Source: Gluconobacter vitians | GTDB taxonomy: Bacteria; Pseudomonadota; Alphaproteobacteria; Acetobacterales; Acetobacteraceae | DNA: 64,000 nt | Assembly (NCBI RefSeq): GCF_015244565.1 | Contig: NZ_JABCQG010000014.1 | Span: 1-64,000, forward strand | Direction of reading: 5' to 3' | Part shown: in pieces, positions 9,139 to 18,607 of the stretch | Position numbering within the stretch: the first letter of the stretch is position 1 | Layout: every line of letters begins with the position of its first letter | Translations under genes and position numbers: made by a program | Notes under the pieces: generated by a model | What the model was told of the DNA's origin: nothing | The model's database searches: none | The model's input: the letters and a program-made list of their open reading frames with translations, nothing else

Positions 9139-9548
9139 TATTCGGCACCGAGTGCCAAAAAACTGTCGCAGAATTGCGACAGGTGCGACGCAGACGGTCA
9201 CAATCGGGTGAGCGCTCAACGATGCGGGATAGCCCGTAGCTGACACATTCGGGAATGACGATTTCTGGAAAAGGCGAAGCGTTGCGTGCCGGGTGTGTGT
9301 TTTTGCAGGCCATCGGTAACGCAACACTCCTCTCTTTTTCGGTTCAGTGCTGTGGGTCGGATGGGAAACAGGCATGAAAGCCGGCGCTTTTGCAAGCGCC
9401 GCCCAGTGCCACTCCTGACGCACGAACAGGACTGTCCCGTCCGTCACAGCCATGACGGAGCGCCAACGGTATCGCGTTCCGCCGATGATCAGGAAAGACA
9501 AATCATTTCAGAAGGAATGGTTTTCGTTTTTCACAAGAACGAGGTGTC
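9139..9548. other. Intergenic region upstream of glucose dehydrogenase
   Basis: These 410 bases separate the divergent AcoR-like regulator and the glucose dehydrogenase gene. No convincing coding frame, RNA gene or strong hairpin is seen. The only recognisable signal is a modest ribosome-binding site, GAGGTG, just before the dehydrogenase ATG at 9549. Promoters for both genes should lie here but no clear -35/-10 pair stands out. Confidence 0.5.
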
Positions 9549-12020
9549 ATGTCTGCTTCACTCCAGAGGGTAATGTCTCCATTAACCTCTATCCTGCTCG
9601 CACTTGTCGGGCTTTTCCTGCTGAGAGGAGGGGGATATCTCCTCATTCTCGGCGGTTCGTGGTTCTACGCCTTTCTGGGCCTCGTGATGCTTGCGGCAGC
9701 TGGTCTCAGCTTCCGGACCCCTCTGCTGGGTGCGCGCCTGTATGCGGCCCTTCTGCTGGTGGCAACGATCTGGTCCGTCCTTGAGGTCGGCTTCGACATC
9801 TGGGGTCTGGAAGTCCGTCTGTTCACGCTCGTCGGTATCGCAGCCTGGATGCTGCTGCCGTGGGTGTGGCGCACCGGTCATAACTGGGTTTCGGACAAGC
9901 GCGAGCTTCTCGGCTCTGCCGCCATTGCGATGGTTGCAATCATCGCAAGCTGCTTCACGTCCTACTCCATCGACGGCACGCTTCCCGCAGACCGCATGGC
10001 GGCGACGGGTCAGTCCGATCTGACGGCCAAGGACACGCCGGAAGCCGACTGGCCGGCCTATCGTCGCACGGTGGGTGGTGATCGCTACAGCCCGCTGGCG
10101 CAGATCACGCCTGCGAATGTCAGCCATCTCAAGCGCGCCTGGGTGACCCGTACGGGGGACGTCCAGAAGGCCGATGAAGGTGTGGTTGCCGGACCGGATC
10201 AGGGTCATGAGTTCAATCTCGAAGTCACCCCGATCAAGATCGATGACACGCTCTATCTGTGCACGCCGCATAACTGGGTCATGGCGCTCGATGCCAAGAC
10301 CAGCAAGGTGAAGTGGAAGTTCGATCCCAAGCCGGCTGCCGCCGACCTGGCTGCGAACGTCTATCTGGCCTGCCGTGGTGTGTCTTATTACAAGGCGCCG
10401 GACGACTATCAGGCTCCTGACGTGTCCAAGGCCTGCCAGAAGCGCATCTTCTCCCCGGTTGGCGACGTGCGTCTGCTGGCTGTCGATGCCGAAACCGGCA
10501 AACCCTGCGAAGATTTCGGCGAGCACGGCTTCATCTCCCTGCGCCAGTATCTCGGTCATGTCCCGCATGGCTTCCACTTCGTGACGTCGCCGCCGCTGGT
10601 GGTGAAGGATCGTGTGGTTCTGGGCGGCTGGATCTTCGATAACCAGGCGAATTTCGAACCGTCCGGTGCGATCCACGCGTTCAATCCGATCAACGGCGAG
10701 ATCGAATGGGCCTGGGATGCCGGTCACAATCCGGAAAACTGGAAGCCCGGCCCGAACGACGTGCTGACGCGTGACACGCCGAATGCCTGGGGCGTTTACA
10801 CGGCCGATCCGGATCTGGGTCTGCTCTATCTGCCGATGGGCAACTCCCCGCCGGACAACTGGGGTGGCTCGCGCCGTCCGTTCGACGACGCAACCTCCAG
10901 TGCCACGATCGCTCTCGACATCGAGACGGGTGAGCGCCGCTGGACCTTCCAGACCGTGCATCACGATCTGTGGGACATGGATCTGGCCATTGGCCCGTCC
11001 ATGGTTGATCTGCCGGGTCCGAATGGCGAGAACATTCCTGCTCTGATCCAGACCACCAAGCGCGGTGAGTTCTTCGTTCTGGACCGTCGTACCGGCAAGC
11101 CGGTTCCGGGTTACCCGGTTGAGGAACGTCCGGTTCCGACCGCGGGTGTTGCAGCGGATGACCATGTCTCCCCGACGCAGCCTTTCGCTGTCGGTCTGCC
11201 GTCCCTGACGCCGCCGGACCTCAAGGAAAGCGACATGTGGGGCGCGACGCTGCTGGATCAGATGATCTGACGCATCCAGTTCCGCCAGTCCGCTTACGAA
11301 GGTCAGTTCACGCCGCCGCATGTTGGCAAGACGACGATCGTCTATCCGGCATTCTATGGTGTGGTTGACTGGCAGGGCGCCTCCATCGATCCGCAGCGCA
11401 AACTGCTGATCGCCAATGCGAGCTACCTGCCGTTCCGGATCCGTCTGGAGCATCGTCAGAAGGCCGAGAACGCCGGTATCCTGCCGAAGTGGAACGGCCA
11501 GGGTGACAAGCCGGAAGCCAAGGGCGATGCTCTGAGCGTATCCCCGGATTACGGTACGCCGTACATCGCCTATACCAGCCCGTGGCTGAATCCGCTCGAG
11601 ATCCCCTGCAAGGGACCGGTCTGGGGCACGATCACGGCCATCGATCTGGTGACGAAGAAGATCGTCTGGCAGCACCCTGTCGGCACCACGCGCGACACGG
11701 GTCCTTTCCGGACGCATAATAACCTTCCGCTTCCGACCGGCATGTACAACATCGGCGGCAGTGTCGTGACCAAGGGCGGCGTCTCCTTCATGGGAGCCAC
11801 GGCCGACGATTATCTGCGCGGTTTTGACATGTCGAACGGCAACGTCATCTGGCAGGACCGTCTGCCCGCAGGCGGACAGGCGACCCCGATGTCCTATCAA
11901 ATTGACGGGAAGCAGTATGTTGTGATCGCCGCAGGCGGTCATGGGGGCCTTGGCACCCGCAGCGGTGATTATATCATCGCCTATTCCCTGGACGGGGATC
12001 AGGGCGCACAGGCGCACTGA
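9549..12020 (+). pseudogene. gcd: Membrane-bound PQQ-dependent glucose dehydrogenase, interrupted by an in-frame TGA
   Basis: The gene spans 823 sense-or-stop codons, close to the usual 800-810 residues. Codons 1 to about 145 encode five membrane helices; the rest is the periplasmic eight-bladed PQQ propeller with typical segments (DWPAYRRTVGGDRYSPL, TVHHDLWDMDLAIGPSM, GNSPPDNWGG). The enzyme oxidises aldoses such as D-glucose to the lactone and passes electrons to ubiquinone. Codon 574 (11268-11270) is TGA, in DQMI-stop-RIQFRQSAYEG, where relatives have cysteine (E. coli Gcd reads similar DQ..CR). A TGC to TGA change explains it. The downstream frame stays open to 12020 with full family similarity, so the truncated product lacks about 250 residues and should be inactive unless the stop is read through. 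Confidence 0.88.
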
Positions 12021-12097
12021 TCGTCCCGATCCCGGATGGAGCGTGTCCCCTGCGGGCACGCTCCACTCTCTTATTAATGTCTATGGAAATTCACGTC

Positions 12098-12988
12098 ATG
12101 CATCGCAAATTCACGCTCGGAGTGCGCTTTGGTGCCCTGACTGTCTGGCTCCCTGCCGCCGCTCTCGTTCCTGGCTTTGCCGCTCATGCCGCGGATATTC
12201 CACTGGCCATCATCGGGCCTCACGAATACGACCTTCCGGTGGACTTCAAACCGTTCAACGTGATCGTGCAGTACGGTGACGGAAACGCCGCCGGTTCGGT
12301 CTATGACAGTGGCGGACAGCGCCGGGCGCGGGGCGGCAGTCATACCTGGAGCGGCATGACGAAATACGTGCATTTCCGCAGTTTCGACGCCATCCCGCAT
12401 GTCAGCTTCGCCTTCGAGCTGATCCAGTCCGAGGCCTATACACTCGCCAACGGGCAGAACTGGGGCGGTCTGGGCACGACAATCGTCGGCCCGGCCGGAT
12501 GGTTCAAGCCAAACAAGCACAGTACGCTCGGCATCCAGACCTTCATGGAAACCCCGTCAGGCACGCGGGATTCCATGGCGATGCATTACTGGGCCAACCT
12601 GTCGAGCATCATCTTTGACTACGAATGGAAGCATTTCAGCTTCGACGGCGATCTGGGCAGCGTCGTGAGTTCGACCAAACACCGCAATGGCGATCACAGC
12701 TATTCAGCCGGCAACGTGTTCTATACGAACCTGCGTTTCAGCTGGAAAGCCTCGTCACGCTTTGAGCCGTTCTTCTCGCTCGACTGGCAGAACAGCGGCG
12801 GCATGCATGACAACACGTCCAACCTCTGGGTCGCCAATTCGAGCAGCCGCGAGACCGCGCTGGGTGTGGGTGCGATGATCTACGTCACCAAGCGCCTGTC
12901 GATCACGCCGCGCTATTCCCATTCCGTCGAAGGCCGCAACGTGGCGGAAACGAACGCCTATTACATGAAGATCGCCTATCTGTTCTGA
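12098..12988 (+). CDS. Outer-membrane transporter-like protein (Phenol_MetA_deg-type barrel)
   Basis: The 296-residue protein has a signal peptide (hydrophobic stretch ending AAHAAD at about residue 32) and a body of alternating beta strands ending YYMKIAYLF, typical of an outer-membrane barrel with a terminal aromatic residue. The layout and the late motif TPRYSHSVEGRN suggest the family annotated as MetA-pathway/phenol-degradation outer-membrane transporters; this call is tentative. The start at 12098 gives a sensible signal peptide; an in-frame ATG lies at 12077. It follows the glucose dehydrogenase gene by about 75 bases and may share its transcript, suggesting a role in entry of a dehydrogenase substrate, which is inference. 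Confidence 0.6.
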   Translation: MHRKFTLGVRFGALTVWLPAAALVPGFAAHAADIPLAIIGPHEYDLPVDFKPFNVIVQYGDGNAAGSVYDSGGQRRARGGSHTWSGMTKYVHFRSFDAIPHVSFAFELIQSEAYTLANGQNWGGLGTTIVGPAGWFKPNKHSTLGIQTFMETPSGTRDSMAMHYWANLSSIIFDYEWKHFSFDGDLGSVVSSTKHRNGDHSYSAGNVFYTNLRFSWKASSRFEPFFSLDWQNSGGMHDNTSNLWVANSSSRETALGVGAMIYVTKRLSITPRYSHSVEGRNVAETNAYYMKIAYLF

Positions 12989-13008
12989 GACTGTGTCCGC
13001 GGCCTGTT

Positions 13009-14484
13009 TCAGGCCGCTGCCTTCGGGCGAAAACGTGCCGTGGCGATATCACAGTCATACTGCGCCGCCGTCTCGCAGGGATTGCTGGCGAGTTCATTGA
13101 CGGCGTTCAGGATACGCTCGACCTTGCCGTCATCCATCAGTACGCTGAAATTCAGGCGCGTCCAGCCGGGCTTCTCGATTTCCTGCCCCGAAAGAATGGC
13201 GCTGCGGATCAGGCCGGACTCATCTTCATCAATTCCCAGAAGCCGATGTGCATATGGCCCCGCGCAGGCACAGCCGCCGCGGACCTGAATGCCGTAACGG
13301 TCCGACAGCATGCGCGTGAAAAGCTGCTGGTGAATGAAGCCGCCATTTTTCGTGTCGCGGATGCGGAACGAGAAGATTGGAAGAGCATCGGCCGTCGGAT
13401 GGCCAAGGATCTCGATGGCCGGATTGGTGCTCCAGGCCTTCACGGCACGCTCGCGCAGTTCGGCATTGCGCTGCGCCATATAGGCCTCCCCGATGACGTC
13501 CTTGACGATGAACGCCAGCGCCGCGCGGATATCCCCGATCACGTTCGGCGTGCCGCTTTCTTCGCGGGCGGCGAGGTTCGCGGTGTAATCGTGGTTCCAG
13601 GGCGAGACGAAACGGACCGTGCCGCCGCCCGGAAGGACTGGCGTCGTGCGGGGCATGGCCGCATTGCGCACGATCAGCACGCCGGACGCTGCCGGGCCAC
13701 CGATGAACTTGTGGCAGGATACGACAACCGCATCTTTTTCGAACGGCGTGCCGGGCTGCATGTCGATCGGGCAGTACGGGCCGGCCCCGGCATAATCCCA
13801 GATGGACAGCGCTCCGTAACGCTTGAGCAGGGCCGTGACCGCATTCACATCCGTCAGGATGCCCGTGACGTTGGACGCAGCCGAAAAGGAACCGATCTTC
13901 AGCCGATCCACCGGGCAGGCCTTCAGCGCCTGTTCCAAGACACCCATATCCGGCCCACCTTCGGCCGCCTCGGGGATTTCGACGATCTCCGCACCGCTCT
14001 CACGCCAGGGCAGGATGTTGGAGTGATGTTCGTAAGGGCCGATGAAAACGGTCGGACGCTTTCCGGCTTCGCACAGGGCCGGGATTTCCAGCAGATGAAC
14101 AAGGCGGTTCAGCCCGGCCGTGGCGCCATTGCCCATGAAGATGGTCGTGAAATCGGGGGAGGGGGCATGGCAGAACTGGGCGATCATGGCGCGGGCGCTG
14201 TTGCGCAGGCGCGTCATGTAAGCACCGCAGAAAGACGCTTCGGTATGGCTGTTGGCGTAGAACGGCAGGATCTCGTCCATGATGAACGTCTCGATCTGCT
14301 TCAGCGCACGGCCTGAGGCAACATAATCGGCATAGAGCAGGGACTGCGTACCGAACGGCGTCGAGAACTTCGCGCCATCCCCGATCACACCCTTGGCGAG
14401 CGCGGCCAGCCCGTTATTGCGCAGCGTCTGCTCAAACTGTTCGAGAATGGCGGTGCTGTTGTCGAGATTGCCGATCGTTTCCAT
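13009..14484 (-). CDS. Class V aminotransferase (cysteine-desulfurase-like PLP enzyme)
   Basis: The 491-residue fold-type I PLP enzyme has the probable cofactor lysine in VVSCHKFIGG at about residue 257, the upstream aspartate/alanine motif SIWDYAGAGP, NGATAGLN for phosphate binding, and C-terminal RGGCACAGPYAHRL. It resembles the SufS/NifS/Csd superfamily but has extra N-terminal sequence and is longer than housekeeping desulfurases. The start at 14484 (METIGN) is chosen because the longer frame would run across the promoter region of the divergent Lrp gene. With the Lrp regulator and permease next to it, catabolism of an imported amino acid is a reasonable guess; the substrate is unknown. 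Confidence 0.75.
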   Translation of the reverse strand: METIGNLDNSTAILEQFEQTLRNNGLAALAKGVIGDGAKFSTPFGTQSLLYADYVASGRALKQIETFIMDEILPFYANSHTEASFCGAYMTRLRNSARAMIAQFCHAPSPDFTTIFMGNGATAGLNRLVHLLEIPALCEAGKRPTVFIGPYEHHSNILPWRESGAEIVEIPEAAEGGPDMGVLEQALKACPVDRLKIGSFSAASNVTGILTDVNAVTALLKRYGALSIWDYAGAGPYCPIDMQPGTPFEKDAVVVSCHKFIGGPAASGVLIVRNAAMPRTTPVLPGGGTVRFVSPWNHDYTANLAAREESGTPNVIGDIRAALAFIVKDVIGEAYMAQRNAELRERAVKAWSTNPAIEILGHPTADALPIFSFRIRDTKNGGFIHQQLFTRMLSDRYGIQVRGGCACAGPYAHRLLGIDEDESGLIRSAILSGQEIEKPGWTRLNFSVLMDDGKVERILNAVNELASNPCETAAQYDCDIATARFRPKAAA

Positions 14485-14619
14485 GGCGCGATGTTTCCCC
14501 CGTCCGTAATGGCCCTGCGTGATGACCCTCGTGATGAAAAGACGATAGACCGACGGAAAGAGTGAAAACCGCTCCTTTTTTGAGGATGAAAAATCCTTTT
14601 TGTGGTCATATAAAGCGAT

Positions 14620-15081
14620 ATGGCCAGAAAACTCGATCAAACGGACAGGGCGATCCTGAGAATCCTGCAAAAGCAGGGCACCCCCTCCCAGCGTGAACTC
14701 GCCGAGAAGGTCGGCCTGTCACAGAATGCCTGCTGGCGGCGGCTGAACGCCCTGCGCGAGGACGGTGTGATCGCCCATGATACGGTGCGGCTCAATGCGT
14801 CCGCTCTGGGCCTGACCCTGACGGTGTTCGTGCTGATGCGCACACGCCACCATTCGCGCGAATGGTTCGAGACATTCCGCAAGGTGGTCAGTTCGATACC
14901 GAACATAGTTGATTTTTATCGGATCGCGGGTGAATACGATTATCTTCTGAAGGTGGTGGCCTGCGACATGAACGATTTCGATCGTGTCTATCAGCAGATC
15001 ATCAGCAAGGTGGAGCTTGATGCCATCACCTCGTACATGACCATGGAAACCCTGGCGGACAACAGGGACCTTCCGGTCTGA
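14620..15081 (+). CDS. Lrp/AsnC-family transcriptional regulator
   Basis: The 153-residue protein has an N-terminal helix-turn-helix (TDRAILRILQKQGTPSQREL, then AEKVGLSQNACWRRLNALRE) and a C-terminal RAM/ACT-like ligand-binding domain (VVSSIPNIVDFYRIAGEYDY). Such proteins sense amino acids and control nearby transport or catabolic genes. It is divergent from the class V aminotransferase (135 bases between starts) and upstream of an amino-acid permease, so it probably controls both. Length and domain order are standard. Confidence 0.93.
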   Translation: MARKLDQTDRAILRILQKQGTPSQRELAEKVGLSQNACWRRLNALREDGVIAHDTVRLNASALGLTLTVFVLMRTRHHSREWFETFRKVVSSIPNIVDFYRIAGEYDYLLKVVACDMNDFDRVYQQIISKVELDAITSYMTMETLADNRDLPV

Positions 15082-15134
15082 AGCGTCCTTCTTTTAAAAC
15101 GCCTCTCCCGTCCACAGCAGGAAACCCCTTGTCC

Positions 15135-16433
15135 ATGAGCCAGCCCGACCAGCTTGCCCACAGTCTGCGTACGCGCCATGTCGTCATGATCGCCCTGGGA
15201 GGGGTGATCGGGGCGGGATATTTCATCGGGGCGTCCGCGGCACTCTCGCTGGGTGGCCCCGCGGTGCTGCTGTCCTATGCGCTCGCCGGAACGCTGGTGT
15301 TCCTGGTCAACCTGATGATGCGCGATCTGGCGCTGAAAGTGCCGGGCCGCGCGTCGTTCCTGCGGCAGATCCAGTATGCGCTCGGCAACCGCGCGGCCTT
15401 CGTCGCCGGCTGGGCGTATTGGCTGACCTGGATCATCGCGATTGCCGTGGAAGTTATTGCAGTGGCGACGATGCTCGCCCCCTATATCCCGCTGCCCTAT
15501 GCCGTGCTCGAAATCCTCATCATGGCGCTGATGACCGGCGTGAACCTCATGTCCGTCAAAGGCTATGGCGAGTTCGAATACTGGTTCTCCGCTATCAAGG
15601 TTCTGGCAATCGTCTGTTTCATCGGCATCGGCGTCTGGGCGCTGCTGAGCCGTCCCATTCCCGTTCATGACAACCTGTTCGCGCATGGTGGCCTGCTGCC
15701 GCATGGCTGGCTGGCGCTTCTGGCCGTAATCCCGACCATCCTGTTCTCGATGGGCGGCAGCGAAATCTCCACCGTTGCGGCCGTTGAATCCGACAACACC
15801 GAGCAGAACATCGTCCGCGCCACGCGCTCCATCGCGCTGCGGATCGGCGGGTTTTATCTCGTCTCCATCGCGCTCGTGCTGTGTCTGGTGCCGTGGAGCG
15901 ATGTGGTGTCGGGTTATTCCCCGTTCCTGCTGGTGCTGCACCGGCTGCATGTCCCGTTCGCAGATGTGGCGCTGGCGGTCGTGGTCATGACGGCGGCGCT
16001 TTCCAGCCTCAATTCCGGGATCTATGTAACGTCCCGCATCCTGTACGAACTGGCGGAATCCGGCTCCGCGCCGGGATTGTTTCTGACGGTGGATGCATCC
16101 ACGAAACTCCCCCGCCGCGCCATTCTGGTCAGTGCGTTTGCGTCCATTCTGGTCGCCGCTGTGGCCGTGCTCTCGCCGACGCTGATCTTCGGTCTTCTGG
16201 TTAGTCTCACGGGCGGGTTCATGGTGTTCAACAACACCATGATCGTGGCGGGACGCCTGAAACTTGTGCCGGAATCGCCTTGGAAGGCCTATGCCGCCTT
16301 GGTGCTGATCGGATGCACGCTGGTCGCCATGCTGATCCAGCCCGAAACGCGCTCGCAGATCGTACTGGGTGCTGCGGCACTTCTGCTGATCTTCCTGGCG
16401 GAGCGGTTCGTGCCGCGCCGTCAGCCAGACTGA
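15135..16433 (+). CDS. APC-superfamily amino-acid permease
   Basis: The protein of about 432 residues has roughly twelve hydrophobic segments and the family's first-helix motif GGVIGAGYFIGAS, followed by PAVLLSYALAG. The later segment NSGIYVTSRILYELA also fits the amino-acid transporter (AAT) branch that imports amino acids by proton symport. A TTG at 15129 is two codons upstream of the ATG at 15135; either may be used. It lies 53 bases after the Lrp regulator and very likely forms an operon with it. Substrate specificity cannot be read from sequence. Confidence 0.9.
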   Translation: MSQPDQLAHSLRTRHVVMIALGGVIGAGYFIGASAALSLGGPAVLLSYALAGTLVFLVNLMMRDLALKVPGRASFLRQIQYALGNRAAFVAGWAYWLTWIIAIAVEVIAVATMLAPYIPLPYAVLEILIMALMTGVNLMSVKGYGEFEYWFSAIKVLAIVCFIGIGVWALLSRPIPVHDNLFAHGGLLPHGWLALLAVIPTILFSMGGSEISTVAAVESDNTEQNIVRATRSIALRIGGFYLVSIALVLCLVPWSDVVSGYSPFLLVLHRLHVPFADVALAVVVMTAALSSLNSGIYVTSRILYELAESGSAPGLFLTVDASTKLPRRAILVSAFASILVAAVAVLSPTLIFGLLVSLTGGFMVFNNTMIVAGRLKLVPESPWKAYAALVLIGCTLVAMLIQPETRSQIVLGAAALLLIFLAERFVPRRQPD

Positions 16434-16437
16434 GCCC

Positions 16438-16836
16438 TTAGAAGAGCGCTCCCTGCGCGGGACTGCTGGGTACGGTCCGTCCAAAATCGCGCTCGATCCA
16501 GCTTCGCAGCACAAGCAGGATCTGCGCCTGCTGTTCGGGCGTCAGCTCCTTTCCCGGCGCCATGCCATGCCATTTGGACAGGCAACTCCGGCAGCACGCA
16601 CCGGTGGCATGCTGCGCGATAAAGACCGGATGACCGCGCATGGGCGTCTGCTTGCCGTCGTGGGGCGGATAGGCCGGAGCCAGACGTTCGGCAATGAAAG
16701 CCGCGCCATGTTCCATGACGGCATTAAGGCCCCGGTTTTCGAGATAGAGTCGGGCCTGATCGTCCAGATGAAAGCGGGTGCGGAACCGGGACCGGGCAAG
16801 GCGTTCAAACAGTTCTTCGGGATCAAATCGGCTCAC
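16438..16836 (-). CDS. DUF4186 family protein
   Basis: The 132-residue protein matches the DUF4186 pattern: RFRTRFHLDDQARLYLENRG near the start, RGHPVFIAQHATGACCRSCL in the middle and KWHGM after it. The paired cysteines and histidines suggest metal binding, but the function is unknown. It is convergent with the amino-acid permease (4 bases apart) and divergent from the exonuclease VII-like gene. Confidence 0.8.
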   Translation of the reverse strand: MSRFDPEELFERLARSRFRTRFHLDDQARLYLENRGLNAVMEHGAAFIAERLAPAYPPHDGKQTPMRGHPVFIAQHATGACCRSCLSKWHGMAPGKELTPEQQAQILLVLRSWIERDFGRTVPSSPAQGALF

Positions 16837-16929
16837 CAGCCCACAACCTTCTGAAAAACAGGCAAAAAATCGCGTGAGAGGGCGTCAGCCCCCTGTAAGA
16901 ACATTTGTTCTTTCTCCATATGGTAACGA

Positions 16930-17964
16930 ATGGACGCTTTTCCGAGACGCTCCCGCTCATCTTCCGCGGCGGGAGATACAACAACACTGACAGTCCTCTC
17001 TCCGCTCCAGGTGCAGGACCTGTTCTCTGCCCGGCTGGATGAGATCTGTGCCGCTTTCGATGAATGGGGCTTTCCGCTGGTCGTGGCGGGACAGCTCGGC
17101 GATGCCGCGCCCAATTCCTATCCCAAATATTACCAGCTTCCCCTGACCGATCCGCAGTTCGGGACCACCTTGGCTCTCGAAGTACAGAAATCCATTCTGG
17201 CGCGCGCGGAAGTCGGCCCCGGCGATCATGTCCATCTCACCGGCATGCTGCGCGCCCGACAGTATCGCGGGCAGGTCGTCCTGCGCTTCGAAGTCGTGGC
17301 TGTGGAGCTTCACGATCCCGGCCGCCAGAAGGTCGAGCGCGTCGAGCGTTCCGTTCTGGACGTCCTGCGCGGGCTGCCCTGCGCGTTTCATCCCTATCCC
17401 ACCCGTCCTGATGCGCGGCTCCTGCTGATCCACTCGGCGGCGTCCAGCGCATTGGTGGCTGAGGATTTCCTTCAGGCTCTCGGCGGGGCCTGCCGTCCGG
17501 AACGTGTACGAAGCCTGCCCACGGCCATGAATGATCCCGGCCGTCTGGCGGAGGCGATCCGGACCTGCCGGGAAGACATCATCGTCCTGATCCGCGGGGG
17601 CGGGGACGTGTCCGATTTCGTGGTGTTCGAAAACCCGCAGGTGCTGGAAGCGCTGGCCGTCTGTCCCGCGCATCGCGTTCTGGGGCTGGGCCATACGGCA
17701 AACCGGACCCTGGCGGAACGCGTCGTGGACCATGCCGCGACAACGCCTGCCGATGCCGGCCATTACATCCGGCGCATGAGCGGCCGGGTCTGGCAGGAAC
17801 AGGAAGAAGCCCGCGCGCAGCAGGAAGAAATGGTCGCCCTGCGTGACAGCGTGACGCAGACTGTCGTGCCGGAGCGGACACCGATCGGAACACGTCTGCG
17901 CAACGGGCTGATCCTGCTCGCAATCGGTCTGGCGCTGGGTCTGCTTTTGCCCCGGCTGTTCTGA
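16930..17964 (+). CDS. Exonuclease VII large-subunit-like protein with C-terminal membrane anchor
   Basis: The 344-residue protein has an OB-fold at about residues 20-120 (LSPLQVQDLFSA, then VHLTGMLRARQYRGQVVLRF) and a core resembling the XseA nuclease region at about 150-285. The RGGG motif (VLIRGGGDVSDF) and GHTANRTLAERVVDHAATTP are visible; canonical XseA has GHETDxTxxDxxAD..A.TP at the latter. The histidine is kept but the aspartate four positions on appears as asparagine. It is shorter than E. coli XseA (456 residues) and lacks the long C-terminal coiled coil, ending instead in about 20 hydrophobic residues (LILLAIGLALGLLLPRLF). No small subunit gene is adjacent. Probably a diverged, membrane-tethered relative with uncertain activity. 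Confidence 0.65.
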   Translation: MDAFPRRSRSSSAAGDTTTLTVLSPLQVQDLFSARLDEICAAFDEWGFPLVVAGQLGDAAPNSYPKYYQLPLTDPQFGTTLALEVQKSILARAEVGPGDHVHLTGMLRARQYRGQVVLRFEVVAVELHDPGRQKVERVERSVLDVLRGLPCAFHPYPTRPDARLLLIHSAASSALVAEDFLQALGGACRPERVRSLPTAMNDPGRLAEAIRTCREDIIVLIRGGGDVSDFVVFENPQVLEALAVCPAHRVLGLGHTANRTLAERVVDHAATTPADAGHYIRRMSGRVWQEQEEARAQQEEMVALRDSVTQTVVPERTPIGTRLRNGLILLAIGLALGLLLPRLF

Positions 17965-17967
17965 CCC

Positions 17968-18462
17968 TTAGCGGACGTCGACGCGGACGAAAGGCTTGGC
18001 GGCTGACGGATCGGTCGTGGCGTGCATTTCAATCTGGATGGGCTGGGCGCCGGCTTTGGCAAGATGTGCTGCGACCAGAGCGGCCAGATGGTTGGTCACG
18101 TCTGTCAGGGCCTGTGCCTGGGCGTCGGGGGTTGGCTGTGGCGGGGCAAAGGCCTGCACGGTGAAAAGCACGTTCGGCTTGCGTGACAGGGCGGCCTTCG
18201 CAGCACGCTCGACGATGGGGCCATATTCGGATTCCGGGGTTCCCTCGGAGACCGATAGGAACGGGGCATGCGGCGGCGGAGCAGGCGGCGCGGGCGGAAT
18301 ATAGGGGTGAGGCGGCTTGCCCGCATTCGGGTTGAACGTGCGCTGGTCCAGCAGCTTGCACCCCGAGAGCAGGGGCGCAGCCAGCAGCAGCCCTCCCATC
18401 AGGAGGGCGGACCGGGGCACAGGACCCCGCGGCGAACGGAAATGTCGGACAAAAGGTGCCAT
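17968..18462 (-). CDS. Proline-rich lipoprotein of unknown function
   Basis: The 164-residue protein starts with basic residues, a hydrophobic stretch and a lipobox LSGC at about residue 34. A proline-rich segment (IPPAPPAPPPHAPF) follows, then a conserved-looking domain of about 100 residues (IVERAAKAALSRKPNVLFTV, IQIEMHATTD, KPFVRVDVR). The last part resembles envelope proteins that bind or assemble near the cell surface, but I do not recognise a family. The ATG at 18462 is chosen because it gives the signal peptide; the longer frame overlaps the gap promoter region. Convergent with the exonuclease VII-like gene, 3 bases apart. Confidence 0.7.
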   Translation of the reverse strand: MAPFVRHFRSPRGPVPRSALLMGGLLLAAPLLSGCKLLDQRTFNPNAGKPPHPYIPPAPPAPPPHAPFLSVSEGTPESEYGPIVERAAKAALSRKPNVLFTVQAFAPPQPTPDAQAQALTDVTNHLAALVAAHLAKAGAQPIQIEMHATTDPSAAKPFVRVDVR

Positions 18463-18607
18463 ATCGCGCGGAACCGTCGCAGGAACGGAGGCTTTGAGCA
18501 AGATTATAGAGTCAACTTCATGAAAAACTGTTGATGCCCCCTGTTGCTCCGCTGTGGCGGTGCTATGGAAGATGCCCGAGTTTTCAAGGAACGGAGTAGG
18601 GCAGGTC

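Noticed and set aside
11268-11270. Selenocysteine codon in glucose dehydrogenase
   Set aside because: Position fits a cysteine replacement, but no selenoprotein machinery or recoding hairpin is evident in the window and a simple nonsense mutation is far more likely.
9582-12059. 825-codon open frame on the minus strand opposite glucose dehydrogenase
   Set aside because: It covers the dehydrogenase exactly and has no family features; the plus strand carries clear PQQ-propeller motifs on both sides of the TGA.
18554-18607. Longer gap start at 18554
   Set aside because: The extra 18 residues do not resemble gap proteins; [14 protein letters not shown] at 18608 is the standard start with a ribosome-binding site.
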